From NCBI GenBank assembly GCA_014730165.1, contig WJIS01000129.1, positions 1-53,635 on the forward strand: a stretch of DNA of 53,635 bases. The letters run 5' to 3'. This stretch comes from Promethearchaeota archaeon (GTDB taxonomy: Archaea; Asgardarchaeota; Lokiarchaeia; Sigyniarchaeales; SOKP01). The notes under the pieces are model-generated. The model was not told where the DNA came from and made no database searches. It saw only the letters and a program-made list of their open reading frames with translations. This document shows positions 17,451 through 25,599 of this stretch, piece by piece. Position 1 is the first letter of the stretch, and the number at the start of each line of letters is the position of its first letter. The position numbers were made by a program, and so were the translations under genes.

Positions 17451-18176
17451 TTACTTTCTTTTTAAAAATCTAAATAGGTTCATTTGCGTAGAGGGATGTT
17501 CTATATGTGTTTTAAAAGAATAATCAGAGAGTTTGGTAATTATTTCCTTTATTTTTTTCAAAACGTCATCAGGATTCATATCCTCTGTATTTATGATGAA
17601 AATCTTTTCTTCTTTTTGTTCATTAACCAGGAATTGATTATAAAATGATAATACATTTTCTAAATACTCCCTCTCAGTTTCGTTCCATTGAGATCTTATT
17701 TTTTCTAAGGATCCTCTTCTTATAGTTCTTTTAATTATCGTTTCTGGATCTGCAGTTAAATAAATAATGTAATCCTCTCTCCATTTTACAGAATTGAACA
17801 TATCCAATATTAAATTATAGTCCTTTTCTTTCAAAAATAAGCTTTTTGAGTACACTAACACGCATAATGGAGTTCTATCTAGGATGAGTATTCTTCCATT
17901 ATAACGATTATCAAAATTCCATACGTTTTTATTTCTTCTAATAAACTGCTGAAGAAAATGCATCTCAGAACGGAAGGCTATCTGTTTATTTTTTGATCCA
18001 AATGGAAATGGAGGTTTTTTAACATAACGCTCGGGAAAAAACTTAAATTTATAATTATCTTCCACATCTTTTTTTAATTTATAAAAAATTGTTGTTTTAC
18101 CAACACCATGAGCACCAGCAATCGAAATAACTATATTATCTTTTTTTCCTTTGTTTCTATAGGTTTTTCTTCCCAA
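17451..18176 (-). CDS. P-loop nucleoside/nucleotide kinase-like protein
   Basis: A 241-residue P-loop protein. Walker A is GAHGVGKTT (residues 20-28). A later LDRTPLCVLVYS matches the DRxP/S motif of deoxynucleoside and thymidylate kinases, and IYLTADPETIIKRTIRRG is the arginine-bearing lid typical of this fold. It would phosphorylate a nucleoside or similar small molecule with ATP, but the substrate is not determinable. The C-terminal 30 residues are basic (NLFRFLKRK). Located between a Roadblock gene and a zinc-ribbon gene, without evident operon partners. Confidence 0.72.
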   Translation of the reverse strand: MGRKTYRNKGKKDNIVISIAGAHGVGKTTIFYKLKKDVEDNYKFKFFPERYVKKPPFPFGSKNKQIAFRSEMHFLQQFIRRNKNVWNFDNRYNGRILILDRTPLCVLVYSKSLFLKEKDYNLILDMFNSVKWREDYIIYLTADPETIIKRTIRRGSLEKIRSQWNETEREYLENVLSFYNQFLVNEQKEEKIFIINTEDMNPDDVLKKIKEIITKLSDYSFKTHIEHPSTQMNLFRFLKRK

Positions 18177-18299
18177 TTTATATACTCTCTGAAGATTAAA
18201 TTAAGTCGTATAGATAGTATCAAGATGATTGAATTAAAACACACTAGACTAATGAGATTTTTTGATATAAAATTTTATTATTAGTGAAATATTGAAAAA

Positions 18300-19409
18300 T
18301 CAAAAATATAGAATTATGATCATAAATACTATATTATAGATTATGTTAGCAATAATAGAATTCCAAATATTTCCATTATATTCATAAATTATTCCAAGGA
18401 TTATATTTGAGATAAAATAGAATACTATAAAGTATAATCCCATAGGAAATGTAAATAGTAGATATATCCCAGAATATATCAATGCTACAATGAGAATAAC
18501 AAGAATCCTACCACTGATATCATCATCAAGTTTTTCCTTTAAAGTATTATGAAGTGTTCCTCTGAATAAGATTTCACTTGATATAGTTGCAATTGTTATC
18601 ATTACAATGAATAAGAGAAGATAAAAAACATTTGTTCCTTGAAGAACACTACTATATGCGTTTGTATACGCTAGTATGTCAAATATATCTTTGAGTCCTA
18701 AGTTGTAGAGAAATAGAATAATTTCATTGGAGAATAAATCAGTTATATACAGAACTAGTCCACCTACAAGCCCCAAACCTACCGCTATCATCAATTTTTT
18801 ACTCTCAAAAAAGAATCCTATTTTTGTAAAACTATGTCGATTTTTATAAATATACCATAATGGATATACCCCAATTAAAAGCTCGGGTATTTGACCGATG
18901 AGTATACTATTCATATCAATGTCAGTAATAGCTGTTAATTCTTGATCAAAAATAAAAGAAGATATCATAAAAATAATAAGGCTAACTGTGATGTAAATCA
19001 AAATACTATTTGCAAATACATTTATACCTTCCTTAAAACTCCAATTTTCTTTTTTCAGAATAAATTTCTGTTCTGGTTCTAATTTCTTGTCAGTAAATAT
19101 AAATCCTGATTTGGTTTCAGAAGGTTTAGGTTGAGGTTTAGGTGGGACACTTAATTTCGCATTACAGATTGGGCATTGTTTTAAGATTGGAGACTTAATG
19201 ATAGAGCCACATTCATCACATTTTCTACTAGCTACATCAGATTTACTAGATTTATGATCTGATGATTTTGTTTTTAAATTTTTTTTATTTTCTGTTGGCT
19301 TTACTACTAATTTTCCGCAATTCGGACAATAAACTTTATCCTTCTCAACTTTTTCTCCACAATACACACAATACTTTACTAAACTTTCATCATCTTTTTT
19401 TTCCGACAT
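18300..19409 (-). CDS. Double zinc-ribbon protein with degenerate CPBP membrane domain
   Basis: Two N-terminal zinc ribbons (CVYCG...CPNCG, residues 13-34; CDECG...CPICN, residues 64-82) are joined by basic linkers to a C-terminal membrane domain of about eight helices. The latter belongs to the CPBP family by the segment ISSEILFRGTLHNTL. However, motif 1 reads SEILFR instead of EExxxR, the motif 2 histidine is missing (LLFTFPMG) and motif 3 has lost its histidine (ANIIYN). It is therefore probably not a protease but a membrane adaptor. The zinc ribbons face the cytoplasm by the usual charge rule. A 66-residue linker region is rich in lysine and serine. Confidence 0.8.
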   Translation of the reverse strand: MSEKKDDESLVKYCVYCGEKVEKDKVYCPNCGKLVVKPTENKKNLKTKSSDHKSSKSDVASRKCDECGSIIKSPILKQCPICNAKLSVPPKPQPKPSETKSGFIFTDKKLEPEQKFILKKENWSFKEGINVFANSILIYITVSLIIFMISSFIFDQELTAITDIDMNSILIGQIPELLIGVYPLWYIYKNRHSFTKIGFFFESKKLMIAVGLGLVGGLVLYITDLFSNEIILFLYNLGLKDIFDILAYTNAYSSVLQGTNVFYLLLFIVMITIATISSEILFRGTLHNTLKEKLDDDISGRILVILIVALIYSGIYLLFTFPMGLYFIVFYFISNIILGIIYEYNGNIWNSIIANIIYNIVFMIIILYF

Positions 19410-19532
19410 AGTTTAAAGAAGATTTATAATGTAATTGAAAAATTCTATATCTGATGTATGTGAATTAAAAATTATTATAGTTTATATTATTTATTTTAAT
19501 TAATCATAGATTTAAACAATCTTGTAGATGAA

Positions 19533-20693
19533 ATGAATAGTAAAGAACGGGTTAAAAGAGCTTTCCATTTTCAAAAGCCAGACAGAGTTCCTATGTCTTG
19601 TATTAATTTGAAAACAGATTTTTTTCCAGTCACAGCTTATCCTCCTCGATCTTGGCAACCAAAGGGGAAATATCCACCTCATGTCCAAGGAGGAGTCAAT
19701 TCCATTGCAAAGTGGACTTTTAGAACATTTGTATATCGATGGAAACGTAAATATCGAAAAAAAGCAGAATTCCCTAAAAAGTATTGGAAGCAGCCCCATT
19801 TGAGTGTTGATGAGTGGGGGATAATATGGAAAGCATCTGGAACGAAAAGTAATGATATTACGCGAGGACATCCTCATTTCGGACCCCTTCAAGACTCTTG
19901 GGACTTTTTAGAAGAATACGAAATCCCAGATGTTTCAAACAAATCAAGATTCAGGTTTATAAGAACTCCCGTGTGGAAATTGTTAGGTAGGAAACGTTAT
20001 ACTCTAGGGGAATTAGCTCCAAACGGATTTTTTAACTTGTGTTCGCAATTAAGAGGTTTTAATAATTTTTTGATCGATTTAGCTCGCAAACCCAAGCAGG
20101 TTAATAAATTAACTGAGAAAATTTTCCCTTATTATATCACTCTTATAAAAAAATATAAGCAATATTATCCGTCACTGGATAGTGTAATCGTTGCTGATGA
20201 TTTAGGCACTCAAAAATCTCCATTCATTAGTCCAAGACTTTTTAAGAAGTATTTTAAGGATCCTTATAAAAGAATAATTAATCTCGCTCATGATCTCGAG
20301 CTGGATTTTATTTTACATTCTTGCGGACAGATATTTGAATTAATGCCTGATATAATTGATGCGGGGGTTGATGTTTTCGAATTTGACAGCCCTCACATGG
20401 TTGGAGTTAAGAATCTCAGAAATTTCGCTAAAGATCAAAAAGTAGCTTTTTGGTTGTCTTCAAATATTCAAAGTACTTATACTTTAGGAACTCCTGAAGA
20501 TGTTAAAGAAGAAATAAAAACATATATTAAAGAGGTGGGAAATAATAAAGGTGGACTTGCGATATATGAATATCCAGCTAATACCGCCTTAGGTACTCCA
20601 AGAGAAAATATCATTGCTCAAAGAGAGGCAGTGGAAAAATGGGGAAAATATAATGAAACTGGGATAATAGAGTGGTTAGCAAAGAGTTCATAA
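19533..20693 (+). CDS. Uroporphyrinogen decarboxylase (UroD/MtaA)-like protein
   Basis: A 386-residue protein of the UroD superfamily in its methyltransferase branch (MtaA/MtbA/CmuA type), which moves methyl groups between corrinoid proteins and a thiol. It opens with MNSKERVKRAFHFQKPDRVPM, the family hallmark. It has the C-terminal barrel motif LHSCGQIFELMPDIIDAGVDVFEFDSP, where His and Cys of HSCG are likely zinc ligands. No corrinoid protein gene is adjacent. The substrate is unknown. Haem synthesis is unlikely, because the true UroD arginine motif is not seen. Confidence 0.8.
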   Translation: MNSKERVKRAFHFQKPDRVPMSCINLKTDFFPVTAYPPRSWQPKGKYPPHVQGGVNSIAKWTFRTFVYRWKRKYRKKAEFPKKYWKQPHLSVDEWGIIWKASGTKSNDITRGHPHFGPLQDSWDFLEEYEIPDVSNKSRFRFIRTPVWKLLGRKRYTLGELAPNGFFNLCSQLRGFNNFLIDLARKPKQVNKLTEKIFPYYITLIKKYKQYYPSLDSVIVADDLGTQKSPFISPRLFKKYFKDPYKRIINLAHDLELDFILHSCGQIFELMPDIIDAGVDVFEFDSPHMVGVKNLRNFAKDQKVAFWLSSNIQSTYTLGTPEDVKEEIKTYIKEVGNNKGGLAIYEYPANTALGTPRENIIAQREAVEKWGKYNETGIIEWLAKSS

Positions 20694-20785
20694 TTTGTGT
20701 TAAGCATGATAAAAGAATTGATATACTTTTTTTAGAAATGATTTTTTCATATATTTAAAGAAAACAAAATTAGAAAGACGCTAGT

Positions 20786-21166
20786 ATGCTTAAAAGACTA
20801 TTTAAAAAGAAAATTAAAAGGGCTCATGAAAGATTTAGCAAAGAGGAAATAATCCTTGCATGTGATGATGCAAATTATTTTGGTATGGAATCAAGGGGTG
20901 TGCGAGAAGTTAGAGGAAATGGAACATTAATCCTTACAGAAGAAATAATCTTTTTTCTTAAATGGGTTCCGGAGGATATAATTGAAATACCACTTAACAA
21001 AATACAAGATATAACCACTCCTAAATCACATATGCATCGATCTGCATTCCTCAAATTATTAAAAGTAAGTTTTCTCAATCAAGAGGGTAACCAAGATTCG
21101 GTTGCTTGGTTTGTGAGGGATTTAGATAAGTGGACTAAAGCACTATCAAATTATGCAAAATCTTAA
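20786..21166 (+). CDS. Small hypothetical protein, possibly PH/GRAM-like
   Basis: A 126-residue protein of unknown function. The first 15 residues are highly basic (LKRLFKKKIKRAHERF). The rest alternates short beta strands (GNGTLILTEEIIFFLKW, IIEIPLNKIQDITTP, FLKLLKVSFLN) and ends with a helix DLDKWTKALSNYAKS. This pattern of strands, a 'I..i....' turn and a final helix is that of PH-like/GRAM domains that read lipids. A similar block (GYLFITNVDLSF...VDDIVRIKEKG) is found inside the 727-residue protein at 25600-27783. The assignment is structural inference. Confidence 0.6.
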   Translation: MLKRLFKKKIKRAHERFSKEEIILACDDANYFGMESRGVREVRGNGTLILTEEIIFFLKWVPEDIIEIPLNKIQDITTPKSHMHRSAFLKLLKVSFLNQEGNQDSVAWFVRDLDKWTKALSNYAKS

Positions 21167-21180
21167 TCATATAATTGAAA

Positions 21181-22452
21181 TTATTGATTATTATTTTTTT
21201 TTGTTGTCGAATAAAGTTCCATAAGAAGAAGTCCATGATAATAGGATATTGAATCAAAATACCCGTCTCCATCACTTACACCAGCATTAACTAAAGCTAA
21301 TTGAGCGTTTAATGCTGCTCTCATCAATAATTCAACTCCATTGTATATTAAATTAGGACTCCAAGCGCCTCTTAAAGGATTGCTCCACCAAGGTGGACAA
21401 CTGTGGAGACCTCTATCATAAAAATATCGTGCGGTATTATAATAATTCTCGACATCCCAATTTTGTGTTAAATCCAGATTGTCAGCAAGTCTCATCAATT
21501 TATTTAAACTTTTCATAATTTTCCAATAATATTTATGGATATTATTATCGGGATGGCTCCACAAGGGATAAGGAACTTCGCATTTCAAGTCTCTTGAGGT
21601 GGTACTCCAACTAGATTCAATTGGAATTATTTTTTTACTTGCAATCGGAAAATGCTGGTCTAAATTTGAAATAAACTCAATTGTGATATCATCTTGTTTG
21701 GATTTTGCTTTAGGATCAATCTCGAAATCATTAATAAGCTCTAATGATTTACCTAAAAAAGTTTTTTCATAATTTTTAATGTGATGGCCAAATGTTTCTC
21801 CGTCCATCGCTGTAATTACATAGGTATCGCTATTATTATTCCCCTCTTGAAATTTGTAGAATATGCTTAATTCATTGATAAACTCTTTTGCTGTGATTTT
21901 CTTAAATGAAATTTTATTACTGAGAATATCATCCCTAAAGAAAAGTTGTAAACCATTGGGAGAAGTATAGATTTTATCATACGGCCAATCAATAGGGCAT
22001 GCTATTCCGCTCATAATTACCCATTTATATCCAAATTCTCTCACTATTTTAGCAACTTTTGAGGAAATTGCCATCTCTGGTGGAAAAAAACCATTCCTTT
22101 CCCAAATATTTCCAAACTCTCTTCGATTAATTTCTTCATTCATACGTATTTGGCGATATGTCTCTTTTTTTGGGAGTAAAGGTAAAATTGGATGGAACTT
22201 GGCGGTACCCATAATTTCAATTTTATTTTCTGCAACTAAATTTTTCAATAAATCAACTGTGTTTCCCATTCCATGTTCATATAACAATTCTATTAATATT
22301 CCACTAATATTCAAGCAAAATTTAGCATTTTCATGCTTGTTAATCATATCAAATAAAGGAATATAACATTCTTCATTGATATTCTTTAAAACATGCAACT
22401 CTTGGGTAGGCGGCTGATATATATGAAGTAATGGTGCCCAATAAGTAGTCAT
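21181..22452 (-). CDS. Glycoside hydrolase family 57-like protein
   Basis: A 423-residue GH57-type enzyme, the family of thermophile alpha-amylases, 4-alpha-glucanotransferases and branching enzymes. The starting motif is LLHIYQPP (family form HxHQP, here HIYQPP). The FFPPEMAISSKVAKIV segment and the catalytic-region motif VITAMDGETFGHH (aspartate of the DGE type) are recognisable, as is the C-terminal WWSNPLRGAWSP. The second residue of the HQP motif is altered, so specificity may be unusual. A role in glycogen or starch-like glucan metabolism is likely. The gene stops just after the small PH-like gene, convergent to it. Confidence 0.8.
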   Translation of the reverse strand: MTTYWAPLLHIYQPPTQELHVLKNINEECYIPLFDMINKHENAKFCLNISGILIELLYEHGMGNTVDLLKNLVAENKIEIMGTAKFHPILPLLPKKETYRQIRMNEEINRREFGNIWERNGFFPPEMAISSKVAKIVREFGYKWVIMSGIACPIDWPYDKIYTSPNGLQLFFRDDILSNKISFKKITAKEFINELSIFYKFQEGNNNSDTYVITAMDGETFGHHIKNYEKTFLGKSLELINDFEIDPKAKSKQDDITIEFISNLDQHFPIASKKIIPIESSWSTTSRDLKCEVPYPLWSHPDNNIHKYYWKIMKSLNKLMRLADNLDLTQNWDVENYYNTARYFYDRGLHSCPPWWSNPLRGAWSPNLIYNGVELLMRAALNAQLALVNAGVSDGDGYFDSISYYHGLLLMELYSTTKKNNNQ

Positions 22453-22545
22453 ATTAAGATCCCCGAAATAAAAAATATATTACACATAGTAAAAGGTTTC
22501 CATAGCAAAAAAGTTATTTATTTACAAAATTAGGAGAGAAAGTAT

Positions 22546-23664
22546 TTACTTTTCAATAATAGTTTCTTTTATCGCAGTCCCAAAATGAGTTGCTCCGGGA
22601 CCAATATGAACCAAAATTTCGTCTCCTTGTTTTAAATCGACAACTGAAACTGCTTCTCCTTTGGGATTTACTAATCGAATAGTTTCAGCATTTTGACATA
22701 TACAGTTGATTGGGATTTGATGTCCTTCTTTCTCAGTTACTAACTCAAATCGCAACATTGGACGAGTTTCAATCTTTACACGACCAATCGATACAGTTCT
22801 CGCACTTCCCTCAGTATTAACCACTATTACTTTATCTCCTCCTTTCAATTCACTCAGATATCTTGTCCTATAATTTGATTTATCTTCCGATTCCTCATCA
22901 GGAACTAATATATATGCTGATACATCTCCTGCATTCACACGAAATGGTCGCGAGGCTACAAATTGCGTTTCAAAAACCTCTGCATGGACTAAAGCAAATC
23001 CCATAGCAGTACTTCCAATTAACATCCCTTCACCAGGATGTAATAAAGAGGTAGTGTCTACACATACACGATCACTTTCAGGAATATTTTTTATGGATTG
23101 TATTTTTGCTTTCTTCAATTTGATTGAAAAGGATTCTTTAATGAGTTTTTTTAACTCAATTATGTCGTTTGCATTTTTAGGCTTTATTAATACTCCATCT
23201 ACCCCTATCTCTAGTGTCCGAAGCATCAATTCCGCCTCCTTAATATTTTCCACTTCAGCGATAAGTTCTGTATCCTTAGTATGCATTTCAGCAATAAGAT
23301 TTTCAAAGGGAATAATTTTCCAATCTTTGGCAGAGATAATTACAAAATCAGGATTATAAGTATGTACCACATCAAAAATCTGTTTCTCATCATCCTTCGA
23401 CAAGAGAACCTTATAAAATCCAACATTTTTGGATTTATTATTATCTCCAATTAATTCATTAAGTTTTTCTTTTTTCTGACAGATAAAATTGTTTGAATCT
23501 AATGCAGAATCCTTAGAAAATAAATTTAATCGTTCGATATCCTTCAATTCAAAATAAGTTTCCTTAGATACCAAGAAATCCAAAAAATCTTTGTTAAACG
23601 CTTCTTGTATTAATTCTTCAAATTGTTCAAACTTAGTTTCAAAATCTAAAATTATTCGCTTCAT
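22546..23664 (-). CDS. aroB': 3-dehydroquinate synthase type II
   Basis: Converts 2-amino-3,7-dideoxy-D-threo-hept-6-ulosonate to 3-dehydroquinate in the archaeal early shikimate route that bypasses DAHP. The whole 372-residue length fits the family. Hallmarks are VCVDTTSLLHPGEGMLIGSTA (C-terminal domain start), FRVNAGDVSAYILVP, LKGGDKVIVVNTEG, IGRVKIETRPM and LVHIGPGATHFG. The enzyme uses NAD+. It is divergent from the ESCRT-III gene with about 160 bases between them, which may hold both promoters. Its usual partner, the ADTH synthase (aroA'), is absent here. Confidence 0.95.
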   Translation of the reverse strand: MKRIILDFETKFEQFEELIQEAFNKDFLDFLVSKETYFELKDIERLNLFSKDSALDSNNFICQKKEKLNELIGDNNKSKNVGFYKVLLSKDDEKQIFDVVHTYNPDFVIISAKDWKIIPFENLIAEMHTKDTELIAEVENIKEAELMLRTLEIGVDGVLIKPKNANDIIELKKLIKESFSIKLKKAKIQSIKNIPESDRVCVDTTSLLHPGEGMLIGSTAMGFALVHAEVFETQFVASRPFRVNAGDVSAYILVPDEESEDKSNYRTRYLSELKGGDKVIVVNTEGSARTVSIGRVKIETRPMLRFELVTEKEGHQIPINCICQNAETIRLVNPKGEAVSVVDLKQGDEILVHIGPGATHFGTAIKETIIEK

Positions 23665-23814
23665 AGGTCCTAAAATTTTGGTCTATAAAAATTTTAATAT
23701 ATAATAAGAAAATATGATAATTAAAGTAAAATGTATAAGATTCAAAATAAATTTTTAAGTTAAAAACTCATATTTATTATAGTAAAATTGATTAAAATTA
23801 CAATCTTTCGCTAT

Positions 23815-23819
23815 GGTGA
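23815..23819 (+). promoter_or_regulatory. Shine-Dalgarno-like site of the ESCRT-III gene
   Basis: GGTGA, six bases before ATA at 23826-23828. It overlaps an ATG (23813) that opens a short frame of 18 codons (MVTQNRTKRS...) ending at 23867-23869. That frame is one base out of phase with ESCRT-III, so it cannot supply its N-terminus. The short frame could act as a leader, or be chance. Confidence 0.5.
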
Positions 23820-23825
23820 CTCAAA

Positions 23826-24479
23826 ATAGGACTAAAAGATCGTTTATTCCCCAAAAAAGGAAAGAGTAAAGACGTTGTAATAACGAAGGCTAAAATGCAC
23901 ATAAGAAAATTAGCTTTGATGAATAAGAATTATTCAAAGCGGGCAGAAATTAGCAGACAAAATGCTAAGATTGCTCTAAAAAGAGGAGAAAAGGTCAGAG
24001 CTAAGAATTATCTTATCCAGTATAAGAATTATCAAGCAAAGGTCGATAGAGCGAATAATATTCGAACAAAAATAGAGCGACAGATACAAGCAATCGAGGA
24101 AGGTCAATTAATCTCAGAAACCGGCAATTTAATGGGCGGAATGAGAGATGAGTTGAAGGAAATTGCCACCGAAGCATCTCCTACCAGAGCTGCTGAGATT
24201 GCAGAGGACTCTGAACTCTATGTGACAGAAATTGAGGAGTCTGCTGATATATTAGCGGGAGATCCCGAAATTGACTTAGCAATTGATGTCACAGAGGAAT
24301 TAGATCAATTAGAGACGGAAATGCTTCTTGAGCAAGGAGGAGAAATGCCTAAGACACCAACAGATGAGCTTCAATATATTCCAGAATACGACTTTGAGGA
24401 AGAAATACGCCCTGAAGCTGATTCTAAAGAAAAACTTGAAGAAGAAATCGAGAAATTAAGAAAAGAGTTAGAAGAGTAA
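23826..24479 (+). CDS. ESCRT-III (Snf7-family) protein, probable ATA start
   Basis: An Asgard ESCRT-III subunit of the Snf7/CHMP4 type, which polymerises on membranes for scission in cell division and vesicle budding. The core is a very basic helix 1-2 hairpin (TKAKMHIRKLALMNKNYSK... to YKNYQAKVDRANNIRTKIERQIQAIE). Helices 3-4 follow (MGGMRDELKEIATEA, TEIEESADILAG), then an acidic C-terminus (QLETEMLLEQGG) ending in a charged helix EEIEKLRKELEE that could meet Vps4. The first ATG (23895) would delete the conserved basic N-terminus. The frame is open upstream only to a TGA at 23817-23819; within it only ATA (23826) has suitable spacing, and it gives M-GLKDRLFPKKGKS, just like other ESCRT-III starts. 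The product is 217 aa. No Vps4 is nearby. Confidence 0.85.
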   Translation: MGLKDRLFPKKGKSKDVVITKAKMHIRKLALMNKNYSKRAEISRQNAKIALKRGEKVRAKNYLIQYKNYQAKVDRANNIRTKIERQIQAIEEGQLISETGNLMGGMRDELKEIATEASPTRAAEIAEDSELYVTEIEESADILAGDPEIDLAIDVTEELDQLETEMLLEQGGEMPKTPTDELQYIPEYDFEEEIRPEADSKEKLEEEIEKLRKELEE

Positions 24480-24521
24480 AATATCGGTTATTTAGTTTTC
24501 CTTATATCTTTACTTTTAATT

Positions 24522-25547
24522 TTATTTGGCAATATTAGCTGCTAAGACCATATTATTTAACTTTTTCATGGTAATCTCATACGCAAAACGTTCCTCGAAG
24601 GAATCTTTTAATGGTTTGAAACCGCAATCTGGTTTGATAAATAAATTTTCTTTTCCATACAAATTTATACCTTTTTCTATAATTTTCTGTATTTCTTCAA
24701 CAGATTCGACATAATCATCCAGAGTACCTTCCTCTTTTGGTTTAAATTGAGTAGCAACGGTACCTAATGCCAGATATTTATCAAAATCTTCGAAATGAGC
24801 CTTTTCAAATAAATCAAAATTACCTTTATTCGTAATAAATTCATGATCCAAGATATTCACATCAGTTTTAAGTAGAAGGTCCCGTAAGTTTGGACTTATT
24901 CTTCCACATACATGAATTGAGGACCATCTAGAGATATCTGATATTGCTTTATTTAATGAATCAACGACAAATTCACTTGAGTAAAACATAACTTTCTTTC
25001 CAACCAATAATCCTAAAATTGGTTCATCCATTGAGATGATGTTAAATCCCATCTCATCATAGTGCTTACCAATTTCCTTCATAATACTAGCAAATTTGTC
25101 TACTATCCAATCCACCATTATAGCTCTCGGTTCATTAAAGAGCCTTGGTTTAACATTTTGAGCAATCTTCCCCTCAAGAATCACTTCACTTGTCAGAGTA
25201 AAGGGTCCCGTCAAGCATGCTTTAATCCCCTTGATTTTTCTTTTTAATCGAGGGTTATCTCTTAAGAAATTAATTACAAATTCTCCATATTCAGTTGCCA
25301 GAGGTGTATCAGGCAATTCAAAATCATCACTTAAGATAAACTTTCCATTTTCCTTCCTTAATTCAGGAATTACTTCTGAGAGAGGAGATAAAAACTGATC
25401 AGTCATAGATATAAGTTGAGGATAACATGGAAAATCTATCCCTAAATTGATTTGATCATTTAGGGCAATTGCCATATTTTTGGGAGTATTTTCCAATGGA
25501 AAACTTCCTACGATTGTAGTAAATAAGGCTTCATCTTGCTCTGACAT
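24522..25547 (-). CDS. MetE-like (cobalamin-independent methionine synthase C-terminal) protein
   Basis: A 341-residue barrel protein of the MetE C-terminal family, as found in archaea where it transfers a methyl group to homocysteine or a related thiol from a methyl-corrinoid donor. It starts with TTIVGSFPLENTP. The zinc-site residues are visible: His and Cys in SIHVCGRI and a later Cys in KPDCGFKPL. The middle GFNIISMDEPILG contains the conserved acidic DEP. No N-terminal folate domain is present, which is normal in archaea. It is convergent with the ESCRT-III gene, 42 bases away. Function in methionine synthesis is likely but not proven. Confidence 0.8.
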   Translation of the reverse strand: MSEQDEALFTTIVGSFPLENTPKNMAIALNDQINLGIDFPCYPQLISMTDQFLSPLSEVIPELRKENGKFILSDDFELPDTPLATEYGEFVINFLRDNPRLKRKIKGIKACLTGPFTLTSEVILEGKIAQNVKPRLFNEPRAIMVDWIVDKFASIMKEIGKHYDEMGFNIISMDEPILGLLVGKKVMFYSSEFVVDSLNKAISDISRWSSIHVCGRISPNLRDLLLKTDVNILDHEFITNKGNFDLFEKAHFEDFDKYLALGTVATQFKPKEEGTLDDYVESVEEIQKIIEKGINLYGKENLFIKPDCGFKPLKDSFEERFAYEITMKKLNNMVLAANIAK

Positions 25548-25599
25548 AGAATTAATAAAGATTGAGAAAATATAAACTTTTAATTTTTAGTATTTAGAA

